Below, one piece after another: positions 52,072-62,516 of a stretch of 64,000 nt of DNA. Each line of letters opens with the position of its first letter. The first letter of the stretch is position 1. The position numbers and the translations under genes were made by a program. Source of the stretch: CAZWBR01 sp964632305 (GTDB taxonomy: Bacteria; Bacteroidota; Bacteroidia; Bacteroidales; Prolixibacteraceae). The notes under the pieces were generated by a model, which was not told the origin of the DNA, did no database searches, and saw nothing but the letters and a program-made list of their open reading frames with translations. The stretch covers positions 1-64,000 of the forward strand of contig CAZWBR010000003.1 of the NCBI GenBank assembly GCA_964632305.1, given 5' to 3'.

Positions 52072-53517
52072 TTACTTCTGCCACCAAAGTTTGTTGTTAA
52101 ACGTGTCGCCCCCCATTCGTTCTTTTGCCATCTGGTAATTAGCCATATTGGTGCGTTGAACCGTCTCCGGATACTTGAAACGGTTGGGCATCTTGTTCCC
52201 TTGCGGAACGCCATCACCCAACGGAAGAACAGGAAATCCCGTGCGCAGATGTTCAAACCACTGCTGATAATCACAAAAAAACAGGGCATAATACTTCTGC
52301 AACATTACCTGTTCCAGCGTGTTGTTGAAACTGGCAGGAGTGTTGGTAAAGTAACTGGCCGGGAAAGTAGCTCCCCATTGTTCGATAGCCGCCTTAACCC
52401 CTGCTTCATAAGAACTCTTAGCAGCAGTACCGGTTGTCCAGCCATAGAGGGCCGCCTCTGCCTTAATAAACTCGACCTCAGCATAGGGCATCAATACTAC
52501 TTTGAGGGGCCCCTTAGCCAGATTCTGATTCATATTCGATGGGGTGGCCGGATTGGTCGGTGCGATGTTATACCCGCTTGGCCATCCCACGAAGATCCCA
52601 TTCACCTTGGTACAGAAAATATCGCGACGCGGATCGTTCCAGTTGTTCAAATTATCGATGAAAAAACTGGCTACTCCCCTGTAGGCCGTAAAATCCTGCG
52701 GACGAGTCATTGGCGCCTCCTGTGGGAATACCCCGGAGATAGCCAATTGGGCTCCCTCATCGTTCCTGGTGAAGATGGGGTATAGGGCCGAATTGCCCAA
52801 AATGGTCTCAATCTCCCTCTTAGCCATCGCGCTATTACTGTTTACCATCCTCATGGCGACACGTAAGCGTAACGAATTACAGAATCGTTTCCATTTCAGG
52901 ATCCCAACCGAAGCCCCGGAAACCAATGCTTCATTTGTCCCATACAGGAACTCGCCCTCCGTATTGTATTTTAATCCGACCTTGGTCGTAAACAAATTAT
53001 TGGCGCTATCCAGATTCGTGATCAACTGCTCATAAATCGCCTGCTGGGTATCAAACTTAGGCTGCAATAACCCTTCGGCCCCTTTACTCGCTTCACTCAT
53101 TGGAATGTCGCCAAACGAATCGGTCAACAATTGATAGACCCAGCTCTTTAATGTTAGCGCCACGGCCTGATAGTTCGGCTCATTGAATTCAATCGCCAAG
53201 GCTTCCATCTCCTGGATATTGTTCAACCACCGGTAATAGGTATTCCAGGTGCTGTTACCGGTATTGTCGTTAAAAATATAGCGTGTAACCCCGCCACTGC
53301 TATTGGTTGGCAGCGATACCTGCATCAAATCCATGGTAAATCCGTTCGACCGGTTCCAGTTAAACACCGACAGTTCGTAAAGGATCGGATTGAGCATTGC
53401 TCCCGGGGTCACCTTGTCCATTCGGTTCGGATCGGTGTTCAGTTCTTCAAAATTACTACACGCCCCTATGAGAAGGCCAAGAACGATGATCAGGGAATAT
53501 ATCTTAAATGATTTCAT
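52072..53517 (-). CDS. susD: SusD/RagB-family surface lipoprotein
   Basis: The 481-residue protein has a lipobox LLIGACSN (Cys20) and SusD-family features: NFEELNTDPNRMDKVTPGAML at the start, then TPR-like helices. It binds the ligand at the cell surface and forms the lid of the SusC channel. It follows susC after 26 bases. It is of the nutrient-binding SusD-like group with the NTDPN motif. Confidence 0.94.
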   Translation of the reverse strand: MKSFKIYSLIIVLGLLIGACSNFEELNTDPNRMDKVTPGAMLNPILYELSVFNWNRSNGFTMDLMQVSLPTNSSGGVTRYIFNDNTGNSTWNTYYRWLNNIQEMEALAIEFNEPNYQAVALTLKSWVYQLLTDSFGDIPMSEASKGAEGLLQPKFDTQQAIYEQLITNLDSANNLFTTKVGLKYNTEGEFLYGTNEALVSGASVGILKWKRFCNSLRLRVAMRMVNSNSAMAKREIETILGNSALYPIFTRNDEGAQLAISGVFPQEAPMTRPQDFTAYRGVASFFIDNLNNWNDPRRDIFCTKVNGIFVGWPSGYNIAPTNPATPSNMNQNLAKGPLKVVLMPYAEVEFIKAEAALYGWTTGTAAKSSYEAGVKAAIEQWGATFPASYFTNTPASFNNTLEQVMLQKYYALFFCDYQQWFEHLRTGFPVLPLGDGVPQGNKMPNRFKYPETVQRTNMANYQMAKERMGGDTFNNKLWWQK

Positions 53518-53543
53518 TAATTCTCTCTTTTTCAGTTATTGAC

Positions 53544-56500
53544 TTAAAAACTTAACGTTAGGTTGATCCCCGTCGTACGGGTTGAAGGGAGCTGACCGGT
53601 TTCAACGCCCGGAGTAATCGTCCCTCCGTTCAATGCAGCCGCTTCAGGATCGAACATGGGGAAGGAGGTGATCATCAGCAAATTCCTTCCGTAAAGAGCG
53701 ACCGACGCTTTCTCGAATGGCGTCTTTGTCAAGATCGATTTAGGTAAAGAGTATTCGAGCCTCACCTCGCGTAACTTCAGATAGGAGGCATCAAAGGAAT
53801 TGGTCTCAACATTGGCTAACCGGTAAGTTTCCTTGTAATAAGCCTCAACAGTTACCAACTTCGAATTGGGAACATAATTGCCATTGCCGGCATCCACTAC
53901 TCCCGGGGCCACCATGTAATATCCACTGAGATTCTTCTTGGCCAGGCTCGCATCGGCCAAAATACGCGGGTCATCCTTGGCGATATAGTATTCAGTACCC
54001 GGCAGTCGTCCGTTCAGCGTGAATCCCAATTTACCCTGCTCGGTCATCTTATGGTGAGCTTGCGAAAAGACAATCCCTCCGTATTGCCCGTCAATCGAAA
54101 TGCTGAGCTTTAAATTCTTATAACTGAATTCGTTGTACATCCCACCTTTCCAGGCCGGATAAGCGCTCCCTACATACTCAATATTCGAGGCTTGCAAAGG
54201 CAGTCCGTTGGACCCATTGATCACCTCTCCCTTATCGTTCCGAACTAACTTATACCCCCAAAGATCACCCGTGGTTCCTCCGACACGCCCAATGAGGGAT
54301 ACCGATCCGATCGAACTGAGCAACTGGTTCTCTTCCATCCCTTCCGCTAATGCTAAAATCTTGTTTTCATTTTTCGACCAGTTAATCCCCACGTTCCATT
54401 TAAACTTCCTGCCGTCGATTGGCGTTCCGCTCAGCATTACCTCATACCCCTGGTTCCTTACTTTACCGGCATTAATGGTGGCACGATAATAACCGGTAGA
54501 GGCATCCAATGGCGCATCAATAATCTGGTTCCTGGTTACATTGTGATAAAAAGTAAAATCAAGCCCTATCCTGTTCTTTAACATTTTCAAATCAAGGCCA
54601 CTCTCGAAACTGGAGGATATCTCCGGCTTAAAATCAATGTTATGTAACGTAGTAGATGTCGAGGCTGACCCCGAAAATTTACTGGTCTCGTAATACTTTT
54701 CGGTCTTGTATGGGTCGGTATCATTCCCAACCTGGGCATACGACAGTCGCAACTTTGCTTTGTTGATCTCTTTTGGCATCGCGAACAGTTCATTCAACAG
54801 GATACTGCTACTAACCGAAGGATAGAAAAACGAACGGTTCTGCTCCGGCAACGTACTTGACCAATCATTCCTTCCGGTGATATCTAAAAATATCCGGTTC
54901 TTCCAGGACAAATTTGCGGAACCGTAAACACTGTTAATCGCTTTGTCCCTGATCGTGGAAATCACATAAGGGCTCGACTGCCCGTTCGATAGCTTATATA
55001 CCCGCGGGGTGATTAACCCGGTTACCGATGCTTCCATCAAATCATAATGGCTCTTCATCAGGTTCGCTCCTGCAGAAAAACTAAAATTCAAACCATTTGA
55101 GAAATTCTCCCGATAGGTTAGCAACAAATCAGAGTTGGTCTCATAATTGAAAATATTCTGCTTCCGGTAATAACCCTTTCCAAATACCACATCACTCACC
55201 GTCCGACGCATATTCCGTTCGTCATAAGACAAATCAATCCCGGCACGAACCATCAGTTCCAACTTGCGCGACACCTCATAAATGGCTGAAAGGTTCGACG
55301 TGGTCGAATGTTTCTGTGAAGCATTCGTGTTTTCATACAATGTCACAAACGGGTTCCCGATAAAAGTACTGTATGGCTGAAGCTGTTTTATTCCCTCCTG
55401 CCCATTCTGCCACATCGGCCGTAACCAGTCCAGATTCACGTTAGGATTCTGAAAAATCAAGAAATAGGCGATAGAGTTACTGTTATACCCGATAGCCGGT
55501 GTATTATCGGTTTTCCGGTTGGTATAATTTGTCCGGGCCGACAGCTTCAATCGTTTCGATACTTGATAATTGGTCGACAACGAGGCAACCACACGGTCAA
55601 AACCTGTATTTGGCAGGATCCATTCATTCTTCGTATAGGTAACCGACGCCCTGACAGAACCTTTATCCCCCTGTCCATCAATGGCTACACTATTCACAAC
55701 ATTTATGCCGGTTCTAAACAGATCCTTCCGGTTATTTGAATAGGCGACCCATGGCGTCTTCTCAACCCCCTGAGTTTGAGTTACCGGATCAAATTGGTAG
55801 TAAAGTTTTTGCGAATCGAACCGGGGTCCGTAGGCGCTACTGGTTCCACTGGTCGAGCCGTTTAGCCCGTCCGGGGTCTTCCCATACGAATAATAAAGGT
55901 CACCGGCATATTCTGTTCCTGCTGCTCCCAACGGATAAGTTTGTACTCCCTGTCCAAATTCATACTGATAGTCGGGCCATTTCAGCACATCGTCAATACT
56001 GGTATTCGAATTGACGGTAACGCCAAGCCCTTTACGGGTACGGCTCCCGGCTTTCGTCGTGATCATGATCACTCCTGTTGCTGCTCTCGATCCATATAAG
56101 GCAGTAGCGCTGGCTCCTTTTAATACCTGGATATTCTCAATATCATCGGGATTAATATCGGCAAAACCATTCCCAAAATCTACCGGCAAATCGCTGGAGG
56201 TTCCGGCCCCATAGGCCGATCCCGTACCGGTCATCTGACTCGACAAAGGCACCCCATCGACCACGATAAGGGCATTATTGCCATTCATATTCAGCGATAC
56301 ATCCCCTCTTAAGGTAATCCTCGATGAACCAATCGGCCCTCCGGGTGAAACAATATTCAAACCGGCCACTTTACCGGTCAACCCACCAGCCCAGTTGTTC
56401 GGCATCGCCTTTACAATCTGCTCGCTGCCTATACTCTGGGTGGAGAAACCCAACGCTTTCTCTTCCCTTTTGATCCCTAACGCGGTGATCACCACTTCAT

Positions 56501-56801
56501 CAATCTGTTCACTCTCTTCTCTAAGCGTGACGTTGATACTGGTCTTTCCCTTCACCGGAACTTCTTCCTTCCGGTAACCAATAAAAGTGAAAACCAACGT
56601 AGCATCCGACGGGGTTTCAATCTTATACGACCCATCAGGCTCCGACATAACCCCCCTCTCGGTCGATTTCACGACAATATTAACTCCCGGAATCCCTTCC
56701 CCATCGGGGCTGGTTACCTTTCCGGTAACGCGGGTCTGTGCATTCGCAACAAACCCGGCAAACAACATAAATAAAATTTCCAGTAAAATAACTCTTCTCA
56801 T
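53544..56801 (-). CDS. susC: SusC/RagA TonB-dependent outer-membrane transporter
   Basis: The 1085-residue receptor has a signal peptide, a carboxypeptidase-D-like regulatory domain (VTGKVTSPDGEGIPGVNIVV), a TonB box (DEVVITALG), and a plug with GKVAGLNI and LKGASATALYGSRAATGVI. A 22-strand barrel follows and ends in TGINLTLSF. It imports a large substrate with TonB energy. No anti-sigma or hybrid two-component regulator is adjacent. It starts the operon susC-susD-PHP-small exported protein. Confidence 0.95.
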   Translation of the reverse strand: MRRVILLEILFMLFAGFVANAQTRVTGKVTSPDGEGIPGVNIVVKSTERGVMSEPDGSYKIETPSDATLVFTFIGYRKEEVPVKGKTSINVTLREESEQIDEVVITALGIKREEKALGFSTQSIGSEQIVKAMPNNWAGGLTGKVAGLNIVSPGGPIGSSRITLRGDVSLNMNGNNALIVVDGVPLSSQMTGTGSAYGAGTSSDLPVDFGNGFADINPDDIENIQVLKGASATALYGSRAATGVIMITTKAGSRTRKGLGVTVNSNTSIDDVLKWPDYQYEFGQGVQTYPLGAAGTEYAGDLYYSYGKTPDGLNGSTSGTSSAYGPRFDSQKLYYQFDPVTQTQGVEKTPWVAYSNNRKDLFRTGINVVNSVAIDGQGDKGSVRASVTYTKNEWILPNTGFDRVVASLSTNYQVSKRLKLSARTNYTNRKTDNTPAIGYNSNSIAYFLIFQNPNVNLDWLRPMWQNGQEGIKQLQPYSTFIGNPFVTLYENTNASQKHSTTSNLSAIYEVSRKLELMVRAGIDLSYDERNMRRTVSDVVFGKGYYRKQNIFNYETNSDLLLTYRENFSNGLNFSFSAGANLMKSHYDLMEASVTGLITPRVYKLSNGQSSPYVISTIRDKAINSVYGSANLSWKNRIFLDITGRNDWSSTLPEQNRSFFYPSVSSSILLNELFAMPKEINKAKLRLSYAQVGNDTDPYKTEKYYETSKFSGSASTSTTLHNIDFKPEISSSFESGLDLKMLKNRIGLDFTFYHNVTRNQIIDAPLDASTGYYRATINAGKVRNQGYEVMLSGTPIDGRKFKWNVGINWSKNENKILALAEGMEENQLLSSIGSVSLIGRVGGTTGDLWGYKLVRNDKGEVINGSNGLPLQASNIEYVGSAYPAWKGGMYNEFSYKNLKLSISIDGQYGGIVFSQAHHKMTEQGKLGFTLNGRLPGTEYYIAKDDPRILADASLAKKNLSGYYMVAPGVVDAGNGNYVPNSKLVTVEAYYKETYRLANVETNSFDASYLKLREVRLEYSLPKSILTKTPFEKASVALYGRNLLMITSFPMFDPEAAALNGGTITPGVETGQLPSTRTTGINLTLSF

Positions 56802-57445
56802 ACTTGTAATTGGTAGATTTATAACTTGTCATTACATATTATATAGTAAACAACTTATCTGCGTCCGTTGCAGTTTCCCCATTATTATCCCACTAACTCT
56901 GGCTGTTGTGTGAATGGAGCCCTCTCAGACCTCTCATCCCGAATAATGTATTAATCATTGGAGTCTGCTCTAATTTAAAATTGAGCAGACATGCAGACAT
57001 TCTGTGTTTTGTGAGTGAGCCTCAGCTTTTTTGCCTCTCCTCTGGTTCCATTTCCAATCTTCGTTATTATCTCCTGCTTTCATATCACCTTTTGTATTTC
57101 TAAACCGTTTTAACATTCTTTTGCAAAATTTTGATTTAAAAAATACTATTCTGATACAGGCCAATTACAATTTTATGACATAATTCCTGGCATCAAACCA
57201 GTTTTGACATCTATGTATTTATTGTTCACTATTATCTCCCCGAATCGAAATTCCCGTTTTTTCCCAACTCCTATAATCGAAGATCTTTTAATCATATCAC
57301 CCTTCCCACTCCCGGCATTAATTAACCCGGTCCCAACTTCACGCTAATCCGTTTTCATAAAACGTCGATTTTTTTCCAGGGAACATCGTTGTTATAATTC
57401 TCAGGTGTCATTCCTGTTCCTCAATAATCCTGCTCACCTCTATTA
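56802..57445. other. upstream region of the SusC operon
   Basis: AT-rich and without a supported gene. A clear TAnnTTTG box was not found near the susC start. The stretch runs into repeat R1 copy B. Confidence 0.45.
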
Positions 57446-57637
57446 AGTTCTTCCAAAGTTTGGAACTTTGGAAGAACTTTTCAGATTCTCTGTGCTAACG
57501 ATCGGGTAAACAGGCCGGATTTGTGCTTCTCAATTGGATTCGGATCGATTTCTTCAGACCGTAGAATAAAAAACCTTATGCTTTTAGAATCCCCAATAGT
57601 ATTTATCCGTGGAATTTCTCATTTCGCTTCGCGTCTT
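57446..57637 (+). repeat. dispersed repeat R1, copy B
   Basis: The inverse-orientation copy of 7079-7267. It begins with the 15-bp hairpin AGTTCTTCCAAAGTT (57446-57460) paired with 57464-57478 around TGG. A frame of 85 codons beginning here is not shared with copy A. Confidence 0.85.
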
Positions 57638-57806
57638 TATCAACAACAGAAATAGGACGGCAGTAAGTCGGAGTGCAACTCCAAATCGCGCCCCGACAAT
57701 CATGTTTTGCTCTGTGTCATTATCGCATCATGCACTTTTTTGGGGGTGGCCTCTCGGCCTGACAGCGCCGAATAATGCGGCTTCCGCAGAAATTAAAGCG
57801 GTAGAT

Positions 57807-57854
57807 AAAAAAAGTAGAGGCAGTTGGAAAAGTATGCCTTTTCGTACTGCCTCT
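57807..57854 (-). terminator. terminator of the esterase gene
   Basis: AGAGGCAGT (57816-57824) pairs with ACTGCCTCT (57846-57854), with further AAAAG/CTTTT pairing inside. On the minus strand it is followed by a seven-U run (57807-57813). It lies about 58 bases after the esterase stop. Confidence 0.8.
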
Positions 57855-57911
57855 TCTCTGGATTAAGCGTTAAAACAACCGATTGCCGGTTGTTATGATC
57901 TATTACACAAC

Positions 57912-58739
57912 TTACCTGACGATTCGGGTCGGATTGAAAAAATCGTTGAAATACAGGAACTGGTATTTTACCGAGTTATTCCAGTAAGGCCAGTTGTGAA
58001 CCCCCGGACGTACCGTGAAATCGTGGGGATATTTCATCTCCAGCAGTTTATTGTGAAGATTCATATTAACCTCGTAAAAGAAATCGTTAACCCCGCAATC
58101 GAAGATCAGTTTTAAAGAGCTGTTGGCCAGCAAACCCGTCATATTAACGACGGTATTTTTCTCCCAGTTTTCAGGGTTCTGCTCCAGCGTACCCAGACGT
58201 TTGGCGATATCCCAGTTTTTCGGGAAAGGACGAATATCCACTCCTCCGCTCATGCTGCCGGCGGCACCAAAAACATCCTGATGGCGGAACGCGAGATACA
58301 AGGCCCCGTGTCCACCCATACTTAATCCGGTGATGGCCCTTCCCGATTTGTTTTTCACACTGGAATAATGAGCATCAATATATTCGATTAATTCCTGAGC
58401 AACAAACGTTTCGTACTTGTAACTGTTATCAATAGGACTATCGAAATACCAACTGGTCACTCCGCCATCGGGGCACACCACGATGAACTTATAGGTATCG
58501 GCCAGATTCTTCACCCCGGGAGCCATAGTAACCCAGTCGGCACAGTTACCCCCTGCCCCGTGAAGCAGATAAACCACCGGATAGGTAGCCGACTGCTGGT
58601 AACCGTCGGGCAGGATCACCACATTTTTAATGGTTTTATTCATCGCCTTGCTCTCCACCCGGATGGTATCGACCCTGGAAGCAAAACAAACCGTTGTTAT
58701 CAATAAAACAACACTAAGGATAAATGTTTTTTTCATCAT
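57912..58739 (-). CDS. exported esterase, esterase-D/CE1-like
   Basis: The 275-residue protein has a signal peptide (TFILSVVLLITTVCFAS) and an alpha/beta hydrolase fold. The nucleophile is in ITGLSMGGHGALYLAFRH, the oxyanion region in VYLLHGAGGNCADW, and a late His in RPGVHNWPYW. It is similar to esterase D and feruloyl/acetyl-esterase groups. It probably removes acyl groups from a glycan or similar substrate outside the inner membrane. It is terminated separately from the SusC operon. Confidence 0.88.
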   Translation of the reverse strand: MMKKTFILSVVLLITTVCFASRVDTIRVESKAMNKTIKNVVILPDGYQQSATYPVVYLLHGAGGNCADWVTMAPGVKNLADTYKFIVVCPDGGVTSWYFDSPIDNSYKYETFVAQELIEYIDAHYSSVKNKSGRAITGLSMGGHGALYLAFRHQDVFGAAGSMSGGVDIRPFPKNWDIAKRLGTLEQNPENWEKNTVVNMTGLLANSSLKLIFDCGVNDFFYEVNMNLHNKLLEMKYPHDFTVRPGVHNWPYWNNSVKYQFLYFNDFFNPTRIVR

Positions 58740-58927
58740 CGAGTTTGATCTTTTAGTTTCAATTTGTTATCCGGCAAAAATAGCAACAAACTTCTATTGA
58801 ACGAACTTTCCATAAGATTTATGATTACACCACACCATTTCAATCAGGGAGGTTATCCCGGATCGGATCCACCAAGCTTGAAATAAGGCGCTTTTCAGTA
58901 CCTCACCTCCGAAGAGACAGAGAAGAA

Positions 58928-58960
58928 GAAAGGCGGGGACATCAACCATTCCCGCCTTTC
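58928..58960 (-). terminator. terminator hairpin after the SASA-type esterase gene
   Basis: GAAAGGCGGG (58928-58937) pairs perfectly with CCCGCCTTTC (58951-58960), loop 13 bases. It lies 31 bases after the stop and is followed on the minus strand by a U/C-rich tract rather than a clean U-run. Confidence 0.6.
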
Positions 58961-58990
58961 CAGTGCTATCTTTAGCCGTTAACCGGGCAC

Positions 58991-59875
58991 TTATTTAGCC
59001 GGGGCTTCCTGGTATTTAAATCCCTGGAGTTTCAGCATCTGTATCGCGTAACGTTTACCAAGCTCACGCATCCCCTCAGTATTGAAATGAAACTGGTCCG
59101 TACTTCCCTTGACCCCCTGAGAAGAGATGATGTAGGAGTTGGGCAGTACCTTGGGCAGATTCACCAGGATATCGGTATTAAAAGCATAGCAAACGCCGTG
59201 CTCCTCCTTGCTCTTCAGCTCGCCGGCCAGAAATGGCACATCTTTAGGTTTGAGATCTAAATCTTTCATCAGATCGTCATAGATCGCCTTCACCTTATTG
59301 GGCCATTCGGGGTCGGTGGAGTTCGATTCGCCCTGATGAAGCAGGATCCCTTTGATAACGCCATCCTTTTGGGCGATCCTGGCCATATCGACCAGACGCT
59401 GGTAGGGATTACCATTGTATTGTTTACAGATGTTCTGCATCCAGGTGGCGGCGCTGTCGAGATAGATCTTATAGCCATCTTTATCCCACAGTTCGATCTT
59501 GGCCCCTGCCACCGAGACATTGATCACGCCCACACGGTAATCTTCGGGCATATTGGCCACCATGGTACGGCCAAAAAAGTCCACCGGTCCCATCGCATTT
59601 TCGGGGCGGTTAATCGGAGGGGTAGCCACATACCAGTTACCCATGGTCCGGTTCAGCTTGGCATTATCGACCGCGGCCAGCATCTGAAACCGTTCATCCA
59701 CCACCTTATCCTGTTCTTCAGGGCGCGCCCCGGCTTCCATGTTCGACTGACCGAAGCAAAGGTAGATATAGAACTTCGGATCGGGTTTCTTCGTCTTCTG
59801 GGCGAATGTACTTGATGCTGTGATAAGCATGATCACAGCCATCATCATTACAAGTTTTGTTTTCATATTCATCAT
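58991..59875 (-). CDS. exported sialate-O-acetylesterase-like (SGNH) esterase
   Basis: The 294-residue protein has a signal peptide (MMAVIMLITASSTFAQ). It then has the SGNH-type motifs YLCFGQSNMEAG (catalytic Ser), ILLHQGESN and DQFHFNTEGM (His). This is the domain of sialate 9-O-acetylesterases and CE6 acetylxylan esterases. It would strip O-acetyl groups from sugars in the periplasm or at the surface. It sits in a run of four exported hydrolases. Confidence 0.9.
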   Translation of the reverse strand: MMNMKTKLVMMMAVIMLITASSTFAQKTKKPDPKFYIYLCFGQSNMEAGARPEEQDKVVDERFQMLAAVDNAKLNRTMGNWYVATPPINRPENAMGPVDFFGRTMVANMPEDYRVGVINVSVAGAKIELWDKDGYKIYLDSAATWMQNICKQYNGNPYQRLVDMARIAQKDGVIKGILLHQGESNSTDPEWPNKVKAIYDDLMKDLDLKPKDVPFLAGELKSKEEHGVCYAFNTDILVNLPKVLPNSYIISSQGVKGSTDQFHFNTEGMRELGKRYAIQMLKLQGFKYQEAPAK

Positions 59876-60114
59876 TTTAAGTCTGATTTTTGAGATTGAT
59901 TATTTTCAAGTTACGGTTTCATAAAAGTCCGTGGACTTTTCGAATGACCTACAGATTAATCGCTGCATGTTAATTTCCCGCTGATTACGGGGTTCCCGAG
60001 TCTCCCGAGGGACGGATCAACACTGGTATTTCTGAGAATATCTGCGTGATCTGCGGGAAACCGATTCTTATTTGCAAGTAGTGATCTGTTTGGAATGACT
60101 TTCGAATATTCTTT

Positions 60115-61641
60115 TTATTTTTTCACCGTTCTGGTATTTCCCCACATATTGTCAAGAATAAATTCGGGATGGGCTAAAAGCTCAAAAGCTTTCTTGTCGA
60201 TGGAGACTGAAGTGATCGTATTATCGAGGATCAGTCGGGTCGGATTATCCGAACTGTAGACCGGCCATTTCACTGCCGGGGTGTTAGGATTTCCGGTCTT
60301 GGCAAAAGCCACCAAAGCATCCGACATCTTATCGGAAAGCTCCCTGTCGGCGGCCGTCTTGCCCGATAGCATGACATTCCCGATCCAGTATTCGATATCG
60401 GCGCCATGTCCGGCACGCTCGCCATGTGCAAAGACGGATAGATAAGCAGGTGTCTTGCTTGCCGATTGATTTTCGGCCCAGGTCAACATCTGTTTAAACA
60501 CCCCTGTTGCATAACCAATGGTGGTGATCGCTTTCTGAACCTCCTCCTCGTTGGATACGGGTAAGATCTTTAATATCTCCCCGGCATATTCACTATCCAG
60601 GCTCTCTACCTTAGCTTTGAACTCATCGACTGTCTTAACGTTACGGAAGCCGCTCCCCGATTCATCACGGCAGGTGCACAGGATAGCCGGGACGCGGTTC
60701 TGCTTTTTAGCCGCGAATATTTCCAGTGGCGAGGCAGGCCAGGCATAGCCATCGGCAGCCCCCGGTTCGCCGATTGGTTTGGTGGTCTCTTTCAAAAGAT
60801 CGTCAACCGATAGCGACCGCATCTCGGCAATGGATTTGCATTTCAATCGTTCCTGGTATTCGAGGCCAGCCTTTCCCAGTTCATCCTGAGTCCGGGGGAC
60901 CCACGGCCCTCCGGGGAAGTTAGCGCCGCTAAGGCCAACGACTTTATGTATCAGTCCACGGGTCAGCGGACTGGCCTGCAGGAAGCAGATATCGATAGAG
61001 CCGCTCGACTGTCCCATGATGGTTACATTGTTGGGATCGCCGCCAAATTGCCGTATGTTTTTATGAATCCATTGTAAAACGGCTATCTGGTCGAGGTGGG
61101 CGTAATTACCCGAGGCCAGGTGAGGCGATTCGGCCGTTAACTCCGGATGGACCAGGTTGCCCAACACCCCTAATCGGTAATTAAAATTGACAAAAACAAC
61201 CCCTTTCCGGGCAAGCACTTCGCCTGAAGGCGAGGCCCAGCCACCCGTGTATGCCCCCCCATGGATGTAAACCACCACGGGCATCTTTTTCGATGGGGCC
61301 TTGACGGGAGCCCATACATTGAGGTAGAGGCAATCTTCGCTTGATTTATTTCCTTTCTGCGCGCACGGGGCACAATAGCTGTCCGTGGTCCTGATCCCTG
61401 TCCAGGGCCTAACCGGCTGGGGTTCACGCCAGCGAAGGTCGCCGACAGGCCGAGCGGCATAAGGAATAGCCAGATAAGCTTTTACCCCTTCGGGCAATAA
61501 CTGTCCGGCGATCAGCCCGCTTTCAATCTTCACCGGATCGCCGGGAACTTTCTTTTCGATGCTTTGTGCTTCACCCTTCTGAGAAGATAAAAGAGAGAAA
61601 AAGGCCAGTGAAAACACTTTAATTTTTTGGGTCAGTATCAT
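60115..61641 (-). CDS. exported type-B carboxylesterase
   Basis: The 508-residue protein has a signal peptide (KVFSLAFFSLLSSQKGEAQ). Carboxylesterase motifs are EDCLYLNVWAP, VYIHGGAYTGG (oxyanion hole), the nucleophile elbow IMGQSSGSIDICFL, and FAHGERAGHGADIEY. It hydrolyses carboxylic esters of unknown identity. It stands alone with 239 bases of plain sequence before it (59876-60114). Confidence 0.9.
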   Translation of the reverse strand: MILTQKIKVFSLAFFSLLSSQKGEAQSIEKKVPGDPVKIESGLIAGQLLPEGVKAYLAIPYAARPVGDLRWREPQPVRPWTGIRTTDSYCAPCAQKGNKSSEDCLYLNVWAPVKAPSKKMPVVVYIHGGAYTGGWASPSGEVLARKGVVFVNFNYRLGVLGNLVHPELTAESPHLASGNYAHLDQIAVLQWIHKNIRQFGGDPNNVTIMGQSSGSIDICFLQASPLTRGLIHKVVGLSGANFPGGPWVPRTQDELGKAGLEYQERLKCKSIAEMRSLSVDDLLKETTKPIGEPGAADGYAWPASPLEIFAAKKQNRVPAILCTCRDESGSGFRNVKTVDEFKAKVESLDSEYAGEILKILPVSNEEEVQKAITTIGYATGVFKQMLTWAENQSASKTPAYLSVFAHGERAGHGADIEYWIGNVMLSGKTAADRELSDKMSDALVAFAKTGNPNTPAVKWPVYSSDNPTRLILDNTITSVSIDKKAFELLAHPEFILDNMWGNTRTVKK

Positions 61642-62351
61642 TATTCAAGAATAAGTTGGTTGATTATTTTTTAAACGAGTAACCGATCTTTCACCCTGAT
61701 CAAAAACTGAATCAGGTATCAAGGGGTCCTTCTGAAAATCCAAAGGAGCAACAAGCTTTTTTATTGACGATCATAATGTAAAGGTTGTAGTTAAATTTCA
61801 AGTGATCCTTTCTCCGTAAAGTTTTCTGTCAATACACCCTCCAATGGTCAACTAATCCCTTTCCAGGCGCATCAGCCCAACGATTTTAATATCACTTCCG
61901 CCCTTCAAAATTAACTATTTCTGTTCACAATAATCTTTACCTATATACAATTTTCAAAAAACGGCAAAACATCCGAACAGCAACATCCAAGCCACCCCCA
62001 TCCTTTCCGGTATGATTAACGAAGAAAGCCTGTTCTGCCGGGTAAAATAATGATCATACGTCGAAATCATCGGTCAGTCATCAGCCGCCCCGTTCGCCCA
62101 CCGGCGAATTAACGGCTATTGAACTTTAGAAAAATCACCTCGTATTTCGCAGCTTTCGTAAGACTTTAATCGCTTTAGCCATAAGTTATGCCCCATGGCG
62201 AATAAATCGTCAATCATCTTCAATTTCTCATTCCTTCTCATCGTTAGCCATCTAACCTGTTTTCATCTGAAACCTGGCGATACCGATCTGCCCGGTTAAT
62301 CCTGGCTCATCTTTTACTAATAAGCAAATCCCATCTTAATCAATAGGTTTT
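61642..62351. other. non-coding stretch
   Basis: No gene is supported, and no repeat shared with the rest of the window was seen. It should contain the promoter of the carboxylesterase on its left side. Confidence 0.5.
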
Positions 62352-62388
62352 AAAAAAACCACCTCAGCCGAACTTCTCCTGCTGAGGT
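62352..62388 (-). terminator. terminator of the alpha/beta hydrolase gene
   Basis: ACCTCAGC (62361-62368) pairs with GCTGAGGT (62381-62388) and is followed on the minus strand by a seven-U run (62352-62358). It lies about 130 bases after the hydrolase stop. Confidence 0.7.
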
Positions 62389-62516
62389 ATCTTTTCAGGT
62401 TATTAGAAACGGCAACCCGTTTACTTCCGTTCCGGCTCAAAATAAGTCATCAGCTTCCAGTCTGCGACCGAAACAGCGAAGCCACTGTTTATTCACGGCA
62501 ATCAGCTATCCCTTTT

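Noticed and set aside
57609..57866. 85-codon plus frame after R1 copy B
   Set aside because: It starts inside the repeat and ends inside the esterase terminator, with no gene-like features.
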